Shown here piece after piece: positions 8,957-18,631 of a stretch of 64,000 nucleotides of DNA. The stretch spans positions 124,001 to 188,000 of the forward strand of contig NZ_FZPH01000002.1 of the NCBI RefSeq assembly GCF_900188485.1, read 5' to 3'. The DNA is from Asanoa hainanensis (GTDB taxonomy: Bacteria; Actinomycetota; Actinomycetes; Mycobacteriales; Micromonosporaceae). Each line of letters starts with the position of its first letter. Positions within the stretch are counted from its first letter, which is position 1. The translations under genes and the position numbers were made by a program. The notes below the pieces were generated by a model. The model ran no database searches, was not told where the DNA came from, and worked only from the letters and a program-made list of their open reading frames with translations.

Positions 8957-10066
8957 ATGCGTAACCGATTTTTGTCGGTCGCTGTCGCCACTATGGCGGT
9001 CGGCGCGCTGGCACTTGCGGGTTGTGGATCGGACGACGGTGGGAGTGACGCCGGCAGCGGCGGCACCGCCGCCAAGAAGGTCGGCGTGATCCTGCCCGAC
9101 GCCGCCACGTCCCCGCGCTGGGAGGCCAACGACCGTCCGCTGCTCAAGGCAGCGTTCGACGGCGCCGGCATCACGGCCAACATTCAGAACGCCGACGGCG
9201 ACAAGGCCAAGTTCGGCACCCTCTGCGACAGCATGATCAACGAGGGCGTCTCGGTCCTCCTGATCGTCAACCTCGACTCTGACTCCGGCAGCGCCTGCCT
9301 GAAGAAGGCCCAGGGCGCCGGCATCAAGACGATCGACTACGACCGCCTGACCCTCGGCGGCGAAGCCTCGTACTACGTCTCCTTCGACAACGTCCAGGTC
9401 GGCAAGCTGATGGGCGAAGGCCTCACCAAGTGCCTGACCGACGCTGGCAAGACCAAGGCCAACATCGTTCAGATCAACGGTGACCCGACCGACAACAACG
9501 CCGCGCTGTTCAAGCAGGGCTACGTCGAGGCGCTGAAGCCGAAGGTGGACTCCGGCGACTACACCATCGTCGGTGACCAGACCGGTAAGTGGGACGCCAC
9601 CGTCGCGGGCACCGCGTTCGAGCAGCTCTACACCCAGGCCGGCGGCAAGGTTGACGGCGTCGTCTCCGCCAACGACACCATGGCCCAGGGCATCATCGCC
9701 CGCCTGACCGCCAACGGTCTCAACGGCAAGGTGCCGGTCACCGGCCAGGACGCCAGCAAGGAAGGCCTCCAGGCCATCCTCTCCGGCAACCAGTGCATGA
9801 CCGTCTACAAGGCGATCAAGAAGGAGGCCGACACGGCCTCCAAGCTCGCCATCGCGCTGATCAACGGCCAGACCCCGGGCAGCGACCTGGTCAACGGCTC
9901 GGTCAAGGACACCGTCCTGAACAAGGACGTCCCCTCCGCGCTCGCCACCCCGCAGGCCATCTTCAAGGACTCCGTCAAGGACGTCATCGCTGACGGCTTC
10001 TGGAAGGCCAGCGACATCTGCACCGGCCAGTACGCCGCGCTCTGCACTTCGGCAGGCGTTCAGTAA
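8957..10066 (+). CDS. Sugar ABC transporter substrate-binding lipoprotein (XylF type)
   Basis: The ATG at 8957 has GAAGGAG 9-10 bases upstream and gives 369 residues; the ATG at 8939 has no such site. A lipoprotein signal ends in LAGC (Cys23). The mature protein is a type I periplasmic-binding fold of the CUT2 class; the YDR...YYVSFDN..VG.L.G.. segment resembles xylose-binding XylF. It delivers a monosaccharide, perhaps xylose, to the permease encoded downstream. A strong hairpin follows the gene and may give it higher expression than the rest of the operon. Confidence 0.9.
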   Translation: MRNRFLSVAVATMAVGALALAGCGSDDGGSDAGSGGTAAKKVGVILPDAATSPRWEANDRPLLKAAFDGAGITANIQNADGDKAKFGTLCDSMINEGVSVLLIVNLDSDSGSACLKKAQGAGIKTIDYDRLTLGGEASYYVSFDNVQVGKLMGEGLTKCLTDAGKTKANIVQINGDPTDNNAALFKQGYVEALKPKVDSGDYTIVGDQTGKWDATVAGTAFEQLYTQAGGKVDGVVSANDTMAQGIIARLTANGLNGKVPVTGQDASKEGLQAILSGNQCMTVYKAIKKEADTASKLAIALINGQTPGSDLVNGSVKDTVLNKDVPSALATPQAIFKDSVKDVIADGFWKASDICTGQYAALCTSAGVQ

Positions 10067-10077
10067 GTGACGCCGAG

Positions 10078-10106
10078 GGCCCGGCAGGGAGACCTGCCGG
10101 GCCTTT
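10078..10106 (+). terminator. Hairpin between binding protein and ATPase genes
   Basis: An 11-bp perfect stem (GGCCCGGCAGG / CCTGCCGGGCC) closes a GAGA loop and is followed by TTT. It lies inside the operon, so it probably acts as an attenuator or 3' stabiliser for the binding-protein mRNA. Confidence 0.7.
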
Positions 10107-10160
10107 GGGCGCTTGAGGTCACGGTTGCTGCCGGGCCTAGAAACAACTAGTGAGGTGACC

Positions 10161-10982
10161 ATGACGGTGCCGGAGGGTGCTGCGGGGGCGGCGACGGCGA
10201 CCGAGGACGCCGCGCCACTGCTGTCGTTGCGCGGTATCAACAAGAGCTTCGGAGCGGTCCACGTCCTGCAGGACGTGGACTTCGATGCATATGCGGGACA
10301 GGTGACCGCGCTCGTCGGCGACAACGGCGCGGGCAAAAGCACCTTGATCAAGGGAATCGCCGGCAGTCAGCCGTTCGATTCCGGGGAGTACGTCTTCGAC
10401 GGCAAGCAGGTCGCGGTGACGAACCCCAAGCACGCCAACGAGCTCGGCATCGAGGTCGTCTACCAGGACCTGGCGCTCTGCGACAACCTGGACATCGTCG
10501 AAAACCTGTTCCTCGGCCGCGAGGTCACGAAGAACGGCATCCTCGACGAGGCGAACATGGAGCGTCGGGCTCAGGAGACCCTGGCCGGCCTGTCGGTTCG
10601 CACGGTCAAGTCGATCCGTCAGGTGGTCGCCAGCCTTTCCGGTGGCCAGCGCCAGACGGTCGCGATCGCCCGCGCGGTGATCTGGAACTCCAAGCTCGTG
10701 GTGCTCGACGAGCCGACGGCCGCCCTCGGCGTCGCGCAGACCGAGCAGGTGCTGCGGCTGGTGCGCCAGTTGGCCGACAACGGTCTCGCCGTGGTGCTGA
10801 TCAGCCACAACCTCAACGACGTGTTCCAGGTGGCCGACCGGATCTCGGTTCTCTACCTGGGTCGCATGGCGGCGCAGATGAAGACCAAGGACGTGAAGAG
10901 CAACCAGGTCGTCGAGGTCATCACGACCGGACGATCCGATGCCATCGGTGGCATCACCAACGGCAACGGGGAGTTGAAATGA
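10161..10982 (+). CDS. Sugar ABC transporter ATP-binding protein, single-NBD CUT2 type
   Basis: I chose the ATG at 10161 (GAGGTG 4-5 bases upstream), giving 273 residues. Walker A GDNGAGKST, signature LSGGQRQTV, Walker B LVVLDEPTAALG and switch ISHNL are intact. CUT2 ATPases such as RbsA or XylG usually contain two NBDs; this protein has one, as in FrcA-type importers, and should work as a homodimer. It overlaps the permease gene by 4 bases. Confidence 0.9.
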   Translation: MTVPEGAAGAATATEDAAPLLSLRGINKSFGAVHVLQDVDFDAYAGQVTALVGDNGAGKSTLIKGIAGSQPFDSGEYVFDGKQVAVTNPKHANELGIEVVYQDLALCDNLDIVENLFLGREVTKNGILDEANMERRAQETLAGLSVRTVKSIRQVVASLSGGQRQTVAIARAVIWNSKLVVLDEPTAALGVAQTEQVLRLVRQLADNGLAVVLISHNLNDVFQVADRISVLYLGRMAAQMKTKDVKSNQVVEVITTGRSDAIGGITNGNGELK

Positions 10983-12250
10983 CCGCCCCGACGAAGGTCG
11001 AGACGACCGAGGAGCACATCGAGGAGACCGGCCCGAGCAACCCGCTGGGTGCCGCGGTCGGCAACTGGTGGGCCCGGGTACGCGGCGGCGACGCCGGCTC
11101 CCTGCCCGCCCTCCTCGGCATCATCGCGCTGGTCATCGTGTTCGCGGCCCTGCGGCCCAACACGTTCACCAACGCGTTCAACTTCGCCAACCTGATCCAC
11201 CAGGCGGCGGCCGTCATCGTCATCGCGATGGGTCTGGTCTTCGTCCTGCTGCTGGGCGAGATCGACCTGTCCGCCGGTTATACGGCGGGCACGGCGGCGG
11301 CCGTGATGGGCGTCGTGGTCACGCGCTGGGGCTGGTCCTGGCCGGTCGCCCTGATCGCCTGTCTGATCACGGGTGCCGTGGTCGGTCTGCTCATCGGTTT
11401 GCTGGTGGCCAAGCTGGGCATCCCGTCGTTCGTCGTGACCCTGGCGGCGTTCCTCGGTCTGCAGGGCGTGCTGCTCCAGCTGATCGGTGAGGGTGGCACG
11501 ATCGCCATCCGCGACGACACGCTGCTCGCGATCAACAACAACGACATGCCGGTCTGGTTGGGCTGGGTGCTGTTCGCGCTGATCGTCGGCGGTTACGCCG
11601 CCATCGTCCTGCGGCGGGGCGCGAAGCGCCGCGCCAGCGGCCTGACCTACGAAGCGATCCAGGTGACCCTGGCCAAGATCGCGGCGCTGGTGGTGCTGCT
11701 CGGCCTGGCGACGTACTGGCTCAGCATCGAGCGCAGCCGCAACCCCACGATCACCTCGCTCAAGGGCGTCCCGATCGTGGTGGCGGTGCTGCTGGTCCTG
11801 CTGGTCGGCTTGACCTTCCTGCTCACCAAGACGTCGTTCGGCCGCCACGTGTACGCGGTCGGCGGCAACGCCGAAGCGGCCCGCCGCGCCGGCATCAACG
11901 TGGGCCTGGTCAAGCTGGCGTGCTTCATGATCGCCTCGACGTTGGCGGCGGTCGGCGGCATCATGCTCGCCAGCCGCGACAACTCGATCTCCCCGAGCAC
12001 CGGCGGCGCCTCCACCCTGCTCTACGCGGTGGGCGCGGCGGTCATCGGCGGCACGAGCCTCTTCGGCGGCAAGGGCCGAATCGTCGACGCCATCCTGGGT
12101 GGCTTCGTGATCGCGATCATCATCAACGGCATGGGCCTGCTCAACCAGCCGTCGAGCGTGGTCTACATGGTGACCGGCCTGGTCCTCCTGGTGGCAGCAA
12201 GCGTCGACGCGATCTCGCGCCGCCGTGCGCGGTCTACTGGCCGGGTCTAA
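10979..12250 (+). CDS. Sugar ABC transporter permease (XylH type)
   Basis: The 423-residue protein has 10 or more hydrophobic segments and CUT2 permease landmarks (GEIDLSAGYTAG, GIPSFVVTLA, GGTSLFGGKG near the end). It is longer than RbsC (about 320 residues) but near XylH, agreeing with the XylF-like binding protein. It overlaps the ATPase gene (ATGA) and ends the operon before a strong terminator. Confidence 0.9.
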   Translation: MTAPTKVETTEEHIEETGPSNPLGAAVGNWWARVRGGDAGSLPALLGIIALVIVFAALRPNTFTNAFNFANLIHQAAAVIVIAMGLVFVLLLGEIDLSAGYTAGTAAAVMGVVVTRWGWSWPVALIACLITGAVVGLLIGLLVAKLGIPSFVVTLAAFLGLQGVLLQLIGEGGTIAIRDDTLLAINNNDMPVWLGWVLFALIVGGYAAIVLRRGAKRRASGLTYEAIQVTLAKIAALVVLLGLATYWLSIERSRNPTITSLKGVPIVVAVLLVLLVGLTFLLTKTSFGRHVYAVGGNAEAARRAGINVGLVKLACFMIASTLAAVGGIMLASRDNSISPSTGGASTLLYAVGAAVIGGTSLFGGKGRIVDAILGGFVIAIIINGMGLLNQPSSVVYMVTGLVLLVAASVDAISRRRARSTGRV

Positions 12251-12262
12251 CCGATCAGCCAA

Positions 12263-12298
12263 GAAAGCCCCCGACGGCTCCGGCCGCCGGGGGCTTTC
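12263..12298 (+). terminator. Terminator of sugar transporter operon
   Basis: A 15-bp stem with one mismatch (GAAAGCCCCCGACGG / CCGCCGGGGGCTTTC) follows the permease stop. With an A-rich left and a T-rich right flank it could act in both directions, also serving the convergent ybaK gene. Confidence 0.8.
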
Positions 12299-12385
12299 GC
12301 CGTTTCTGGGGAGCTGGTCACCGTCGCGGCCTTGCGCGAGCGTCCGCCCCTCCCTCCCCCTGGGTCCCCGCAGCTCGGGCCGGGA

Positions 12386-12402
12386 CCGGGGCAAAGCCCC
12401 GG
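12386..12402 (-). terminator. Short GC hairpin downstream of ybaK
   Basis: CCGGGGC-AAA-GCCCCGG forms a perfect 7-bp stem 56 bases past the ybaK stop. There is no U-tract, so termination here is uncertain. Nothing else stands out in 12299-12457. Confidence 0.3.
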
Positions 12403-12457
12403 AAACAGGACCACAGAACCAAGCCCTGGCCGAGCCACCCGGACGCCCCACGCCCAA

Positions 12458-12943
12458 TCAGCTTGTGGCGATCGCCGCCACCGCAGCCCCAGTGAGATGG
12501 ACCAGATCAGCCGGGGAGAGTTCGAGCTGCAACCCTCGCTTCCCGGCCGACACGAAGATCGTCTCGAAGGCCATGGCCGAGTCGTCCAGGACCACAGGCA
12601 GGCGCGAGCGCTGGCCGAGCGGCGAGATTCCACCGGTGACATAACCAGTAGCCCGCTCCGCCGCCGCGGGCTCGGCCATGGCGGCCCGCTTCCCACCCAG
12701 CGCCGAAGCCAACGCCTTGAGGTCGAGGGTCCGGGCCACCGGCACCACCCCGACGCCCAACTGGCCGTCGACCGTCGCGATCAAGGTCTTGAAGACGCGC
12801 GCCGGCTCGAGGCCCAGCGCCGCCGCTACCGCCTCGCCGTATCCCGACGTCTTCGGGTCGACCTCATACGGATGCGTCGTGAACGGGACCTTCTCGCGGG
12901 TCAGCACCACCGTCGCCGGGGTTCCCTGCGCTTTCTTGGCCAC
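12458..12943 (-). CDS. ybaK: Cys-tRNA(Pro)/Cys-tRNA deacylase, YbaK/EbsC family
   Basis: The 161-residue protein starts in typical YbaK fashion (MAKK..GTPATVVLTREKVPFTTHPYE) and contains VFKTLIATVDG, the conserved catalytic-region lysine in that segment, and the GYVTGGISPLGQR loop. The enzyme hydrolyses mischarged Cys-tRNA(Pro) in trans. Its first 80 bases overlap the end of the upstream methyltransferase gene in another frame on the same strand. Confidence 0.92.
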   Translation of the reverse strand: MAKKAQGTPATVVLTREKVPFTTHPYEVDPKTSGYGEAVAAALGLEPARVFKTLIATVDGQLGVGVVPVARTLDLKALASALGGKRAAMAEPAAAERATGYVTGGISPLGQRSRLPVVLDDSAMAFETIFVSAGKRGLQLELSPADLVHLTGAAVAAIATS

Positions 12944-14105
12944 CTTCGAAGGTTATCGGTGTGGCCAGCACGGCCACTGGTGCACCCGCGACCCGGGTCA
13001 GCAGCAGCGAGATCGATGCCTGTCCCGCCAGCCGGAGGTCCCGCCGGAACTGGGCGGGATCCAGCGCCGATCCGCGCTTGAGGATCTCGACCGTTCCTAC
13101 GTCGCGGGACCGCAGCAACGTGCGGAGCCGCTTCAGCGAGAACGGCACCACGTCGGTCACCGCGAAACACCGACCCAACGACGTCGGTACGGGTGCGTCG
13201 GCCCACACATAAGCGATGGTCGGGTCACCGAGGCGACCCCCGACCGTCGAGGCGAACTCGGCCACCAGCCCGGCCCGGACCACCGCGCCGTCGGGGTCGT
13301 AGAGATAGCCGCCGACCGGCCCGACCGGCGCCGCGGAAAGACCCGACCCGGTCAGAGAGTGCGCCACCCCCGCCCGCAACACCGTCGCCCGCCGTGGCAC
13401 CTCGGCCAGTGCCCCGCACCACAGCGTGGCCTCGACCACATCCCGGTCGACGCTGACGAGCTCCGTCTCCGCCCCCGCCGGCACCCGGGCATGGTCGAAC
13501 CCCGGCGCCACCTTGACCGCCACCCGGGGGAAACGGGCGGCGAGCCCGGAGACGAAATCCCAGGACGGTGAATACGCGGAAGGGTCGAACACCCGCCGCC
13601 CACCGGAGGACCGCCGGGCCGGGTCGCAGAACACCGCGTCGAACCCGCTCACGTCGAACGTCGTGGCATCACCCTGGACCACCGAGAACAGGCCAGCACC
13701 GTTGGCGGCCGCGACCGCCGCCGTGGCCGGGTCCAGCTCGACACCGACGACCCGGAGGCCGGCCCGGGCGGCGGCCAGCGAGTCGGCGCCGATCCCGCAC
13801 CCCAGGTCGGCCAGCGACCGGACCCCGGCCGCGACCAGCCGCGCCGAACGCCGCCGCGCGACCACCGACCGGGTCGCCTGTTCCAGCCCGGCCCGGGTGA
13901 AGAACATGCCGCTCGCCGAGGCACCGAACTTGGCCACCGCCTGCCGGCGTAGCGTGGCCTGGGTGAGTGCGGCGGCCGCGAGGTCGGGCGGCACACCCGC
14001 GGAGCGCAGCGCGGCGGCTGCGGCGAGCGGGTCGCCTCCGGCCAGGTCGGTCGCCGCGGCCAGGGCGGCTTCGCCGTCGGGGGTACGCAGGTCGTGCAGG
14101 TCCAC
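12864..14105 (-). CDS. Class I SAM-dependent methyltransferase with THUMP-like C-terminal domain
   Basis: The GTG at 14105 has GGGAG about 10 bases upstream and gives 413 residues. A helical N-terminal part precedes the SAM-binding motif LADLGCGIGADSL, the acidic loop VVGVELDP and the motif-IV-like FCDPARR, as in RNA/DNA methyltransferases. The C-terminal half is the THUMP-like domain often annotated with this family. The substrate is unknown, probably RNA. The final 25 or so residues (ESAGNPGDGGADPREGP...) are low-complexity, run into ybaK, and look like a recent read-through extension. It is divergent from groES. Confidence 0.82.
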   Translation of the reverse strand: MDLHDLRTPDGEAALAAATDLAGGDPLAAAAALRSAGVPPDLAAAALTQATLRRQAVAKFGASASGMFFTRAGLEQATRSVVARRRSARLVAAGVRSLADLGCGIGADSLAAARAGLRVVGVELDPATAAVAAANGAGLFSVVQGDATTFDVSGFDAVFCDPARRSSGGRRVFDPSAYSPSWDFVSGLAARFPRVAVKVAPGFDHARVPAGAETELVSVDRDVVEATLWCGALAEVPRRATVLRAGVAHSLTGSGLSAAPVGPVGGYLYDPDGAVVRAGLVAEFASTVGGRLGDPTIAYVWADAPVPTSLGRCFAVTDVVPFSLKRLRTLLRSRDVGTVEILKRGSALDPAQFRRDLRLAGQASISLLLTRVAGAPVAVLATPITFEGGQESAGNPGDGGADPREGPVHDASV

Positions 14106-14131
14106 GAAGTGATTCTCCCGGGTGTGGCGCG

Positions 14132-14158
14132 TTGGCACTCTCCTTGACGGAGTGCTAG
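14132..14158 (+). promoter_or_regulatory. CIRCE element 1 (HrcA operator)
   Basis: TTGGCACTC-N9-GAGTGCTAG matches the CIRCE consensus TTAGCACTC-N9-GAGTGCTAA with two changes. It overlaps the -35 box of the groES promoter and also lies just upstream of the divergent methyltransferase gene. Confidence 0.9.
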
Positions 14159-14172
14159 TCGCGGAATAACCT
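14144..14172 (+). promoter_or_regulatory. groESL promoter
   Basis: TTGACG (14144-14149), a 17-base spacer and TAACCT (14167-14172) form a good vegetative sigma promoter placed between the two CIRCE repeats. Repressor on either repeat would block it. Confidence 0.7.
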
Positions 14173-14176
14173 GCGA

Positions 14177-14203
14177 TTAGCACTCTCAGTCTGAGGGTGC
14201 CAA
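14177..14203 (+). promoter_or_regulatory. CIRCE element 2 (HrcA operator)
   Basis: TTAGCACTC-N9-GGGTGCCAA has a perfect left arm and a weaker right arm. It covers the predicted transcription start of groES, 45 bp downstream of element 1. Confidence 0.88.
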
Positions 14204-14320
14204 CAACGCCAGGCAGGTCCGGCACCCGCGACGACGGTCCCGCCCTGGTGGCATGAGGCAAATTGGCGCCGGTCGGATTCTCGGCCGGCTACGAACCTGA
14301 TACCCCAGGAGGGTATGCCC

Positions 14321-14629
14321 GTGACTACCGCGACCAAGGTTGCGATCAAGCCTCTCGAGGACCGGATTCTCGTCCAGGCCAACGAGGCTGAGACGACCAC
14401 GGCGTCGGGCATCGTGATCCCCGACACCGCCAAGGAGAAGCCGCAAGAGGGCACCGTCAAGGCCGTCGGCCCGGGCCGGGTCGACGACAACGGCAACCGC
14501 GTTCCGGTTGACGTCAAGGTCGGCGACACGGTGATCTACTCGAAGTACGGCGGCACCGAGGTCAAGTACGCCGGCGAGGAGTACCTGGTGCTCTCCGCCC
14601 GCGACGTCCTCGCGGTCATCGAGAAGTAA
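14321..14629 (+). CDS. groES: Co-chaperonin GroES
   Basis: The product has 102 residues with the family start [13 protein letters not shown], the mobile loop (about residues 18-35) and the roof and terminal segments [30 protein letters not shown] prefer the GTG at 14321 because AGGAGGG ends 7 bases before it; the in-frame ATG at 14315, often used in annotation, is only one base from that site. GroES caps the GroEL ring encoded next. Two CIRCE sites indicate HrcA control and heat induction. Confidence 0.95.
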   Translation: MTTATKVAIKPLEDRILVQANEAETTTASGIVIPDTAKEKPQEGTVKAVGPGRVDDNGNRVPVDVKVGDTVIYSKYGGTEVKYAGEEYLVLSARDVLAVIEK

Positions 14630-14654
14630 CTGATCACAAGCTGAAGTGCGTGGC

Positions 14655-14684
14655 GCCCCGGACCGGTTCTGCCCGGGCCGGGGC
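14655..14684 (+). terminator. Hairpin between groES and groEL
   Basis: GCCCCGGACCGG and CCGGGCCGGGGC pair with one mismatch around a 6-base loop. There is no U-tract; it may be an mRNA processing or partial attenuation site in the 78-base gap. Confidence 0.4.
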
Positions 14685-14707
14685 GTCGTGCGTTCGAAGG
14701 GACATAA

Positions 14708-16345
<1,638 letters not shown>

Positions 16346-16366
16346 GTCTGACGAATTGATTACGGT

Positions 16367-16405
16367 CCGCGCGGTCGGGGGGAACCCCGGCCGCGCGGTC
16401 TTTTT
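16367..16405 (+). terminator. Terminator of groESL
   Basis: A 14-bp stem (CCGCGCGGTCGGGG / CCCCGGCCGCGCGG, one G-U pair) is followed by TCTTTTT, a textbook intrinsic terminator. Confidence 0.9.
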
Positions 16406-16425
16406 CGTGGAGCACACTTGCGGGC

Positions 16426-17979
16426 GTGACACGCAAGTCGTGGAAGTTCGGTGCGCTGGCCGGGGTAGCGGCCGCCGCCGTCGCGCTCGGCCTGGCCGAG
16501 GTGGTCGCCGTGGTGACCGGGTCGCGCAGCGCCCCGCTGGTCGCCGTCGGTGGCGTGGTCGTCGACCACGTTCCGGAGTCCCTCAAGCAGTTCGCGATCA
16601 CGCTGTTCGGCGTACACGACAAGACCGCCCTGCTGGTCGGCACCGCGGTGTTGCTCTGCCTGTTCGCCGCCGTGATCGGCGCGCTCTCCGTCCGGTGGCT
16701 GTGGGCCGGCTTCGCGGGCATCGGCGTGTTCGCCGCGGTCGGCGTCGCCGCCGCGCTGACCCGCCCGGACGCGGGCGTCGCAGCCGCGCTGCCTTCCCTG
16801 CTCGGTGCGGCCGCCGCGGGAGCCACCCTCTGGTTGCTCGTGGTCGGCCCGCTGGCCCCGGCCGAGGTGACCGAACTGGTCGCGCCGAGTGTGCAGGAGG
16901 AAGAAGAGGCGCTCGCCGGCCGACGCAGGTTCCTGCGCGGCGGCCTGCTGTTCATCGCCGGTGCGGTCGCACTCGGCTTCGCCGGGCGCTGGCTCTCGAC
17001 CCGGCGCAGCGTCTCGACGGCGCGCGCCGAGGTGCGGTTGCCGGCTCCGGCCACCCCCGCGCCCGAGGTGCCGGCCGGTGCGGACCTGCGGCTGGCCGAC
17101 CTGTCCTCCTACGTCACCCCGAACGAGGCGTTCTACCGCATCGACACCGCGCTCGTCGTGCCGCAGGTCGACCCGACGGACTGGACGCTGCGGATCCACG
17201 GCCGGGTGCGCAAGGAGGTCCGGCTGACCTACGCCGAGCTGCTGGCCCGGCCGATGATCGAGCGCTACGTCACCCTGGCCTGCGTGTCCAACGAGGTCGG
17301 TGGCGACCTGATCGGCAACGCGCGCTGGCTCGGCGTACCCCTGAAGCAGCTCCTGGACGAAGCGCAGCCGCTCGACGGCGCGGACCAGGTGGTCGGTCGC
17401 TCGGCCGACGGCTGGACCTGCGGCACGCCGACCGAGGTCATGCGCGACGGCCGTGACGCGATGCTCGCCGTCGGCATGAACGGCGCGCCGCTGCCGATCG
17501 AGCACGGCTTCCCGGTACGCGTCGTCGTGCCCGGCCTGTACGGCTACGTCTCCGCCACCAAATGGGTCGTGGAGCTGGAGCTGACCAGCTTCGCCGACTA
17601 CGACGCCTACTGGGTGCCGCGCGGCTGGTCGGCCAAGGGTCCGATCAAGACCCAGTCCCGGATCGATACCCCACGGGGCCGCAACGGGTTGCGGCCGGGC
17701 CCGGTCACCGTCGCCGGCGTCGCGTGGGCGCAGCACCGTGGCATCGAAAAGGTAGAGGTGCAGGTCGACCAGCAACCCTGGCAGGAGGCCCGGCTGGCCC
17801 GCGCGGTCTCCGACGACACCTGGGTGCAGTGGTCGTGGAACTGGGACGCCACGAGCGGCGACCACGAGCTCCGCGTACGAGCCACCGACAAGACCGGAGA
17901 GACGCAGACCTCGCAGCCGGCGGACGTGCTACCGGACGGGGCGACCGGCTACCACACCGTCGCTGTCACCGTCGGATGA
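16426..17979 (+). CDS. Membrane-anchored molybdopterin oxidoreductase, sulfite-oxidase family
   Basis: This 517-residue protein starts at a GTG. The first 180 or so residues hold about four hydrophobic segments and a linker with an RRRFLRGGL stretch near residue 166. From about residue 230 follows an oxidoreductase molybdopterin-binding domain (AELLARPMIERYVTLACVSNEVGGDLIGNARW) with Cys286 as the probable Mo ligand, then VPGLYGYVSATKWV and a C-terminal Mo-cofactor dimerisation domain (GVAWAQHRGIEKVEVQVDQQPW). The catalytic part should face outside the membrane. The substrate is unknown; sulfite or another small oxo-compound is possible. Confidence 0.85.
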   Translation: MTRKSWKFGALAGVAAAAVALGLAEVVAVVTGSRSAPLVAVGGVVVDHVPESLKQFAITLFGVHDKTALLVGTAVLLCLFAAVIGALSVRWLWAGFAGIGVFAAVGVAAALTRPDAGVAAALPSLLGAAAAGATLWLLVVGPLAPAEVTELVAPSVQEEEEALAGRRRFLRGGLLFIAGAVALGFAGRWLSTRRSVSTARAEVRLPAPATPAPEVPAGADLRLADLSSYVTPNEAFYRIDTALVVPQVDPTDWTLRIHGRVRKEVRLTYAELLARPMIERYVTLACVSNEVGGDLIGNARWLGVPLKQLLDEAQPLDGADQVVGRSADGWTCGTPTEVMRDGRDAMLAVGMNGAPLPIEHGFPVRVVVPGLYGYVSATKWVVELELTSFADYDAYWVPRGWSAKGPIKTQSRIDTPRGRNGLRPGPVTVAGVAWAQHRGIEKVEVQVDQQPWQEARLARAVSDDTWVQWSWNWDATSGDHELRVRATDKTGETQTSQPADVLPDGATGYHTVAVTVG

Positions 17980-18027
17980 ACAGCGGTCCGGGACCACGCG
18001 GGGTCCCGGACCGGAAGAATGGAGAGG

Positions 18028-18438
18028 TCAGCTTGCTCGGCGCTGGGCCGGCGCGGGGGACGGCCGGAGCGCGGCCGGCACCGCTGACTTGTGCGGGCGG
18101 CCGAGGCGGGCCTCGAGCCGTTCGACGTCGACCCGGGTCTGCCGGCGGTCGGCCAGGTCCTCCCAGCCCATCGCCAGCAGGCGGAGCCGTTCGGACTCGC
18201 TGAAACCGCCCCAGACGCCGTAGGGCTCACGCACCGACAGGGCGTGCGCGGCGCACTCGGCGCGCACCGGGCAGGTGCCGCACACCTGCTTGGCCTTGAG
18301 CTCACGACGGTTGCGGGACGACCCGCGCTCCCCGTCGGGATGGAAGAACTGTGCACTGTCACGGCCCCGGCAGGCACCCAGCCGCTGCCAGTCCCAACGC
18401 TCGTCGATGGGACCGGGCAGCCTTCGAACGTTGGACAT
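18028..18438 (-). CDS. whiD: WhiB-family iron-sulfur regulator, WhiD/WhiB3 type
   Basis: The ATG at 18438 has GGAGG 8 bases upstream and gives 136 residues. The four cluster ligands are Cys23, Cys53, Cys56 and Cys62, followed by the GVWGG turn and a basic region. The stretch FFHPDGERG...EPYGVWGGFSESER matches WhiD of Streptomyces and WhiB3 of mycobacteria rather than other WhiB classes, and the position beside groEL1 agrees. Such [4Fe-4S] proteins bind the sigma factor and control sporulation or redox metabolism. The Pro/Ala-rich C-terminal extension (about 30 residues) is not part of the core domain. Confidence 0.92.
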   Translation of the reverse strand: MSNVRRLPGPIDERWDWQRLGACRGRDSAQFFHPDGERGSSRNRRELKAKQVCGTCPVRAECAAHALSVREPYGVWGGFSESERLRLLAMGWEDLADRRQTRVDVERLEARLGRPHKSAVPAALRPSPAPAQRRAS

Positions 18439-18460
18439 CGGCACCCCTCCTTCTGGACTA

Positions 18461-18495
18461 GGGGTGTCACTACCCCAGGCGGTGTGAACTCACAC
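18461..18495. promoter_or_regulatory. Two inverted repeats in the whiD/bldM divergent region
   Basis: GGGGT-N6-ACCCC (18461-18476) and the 14-bp GTGTGA-AC-TCACAC (18482-18495) lie 23-57 bases upstream of whiD and about 140 bases upstream of the bldM-like gene. They are plausible operators for either gene. The two-base spacer is too short for a CRP site (TGTGA-N6-TCACA). Confidence 0.45.
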
Positions 18496-18631
18496 GTGCC
18501 TGATCGATTCGTTGCACGCACCTATCGCATCGGCGTGGCGAACTGTCCGGAACTTTCCTGTTCTTTCCACTGAAACGCCGTAATGATCTCAGCGCTGCGT
18601 GGTCCTCTTCTATGAGGAGAGGAGGACCACC

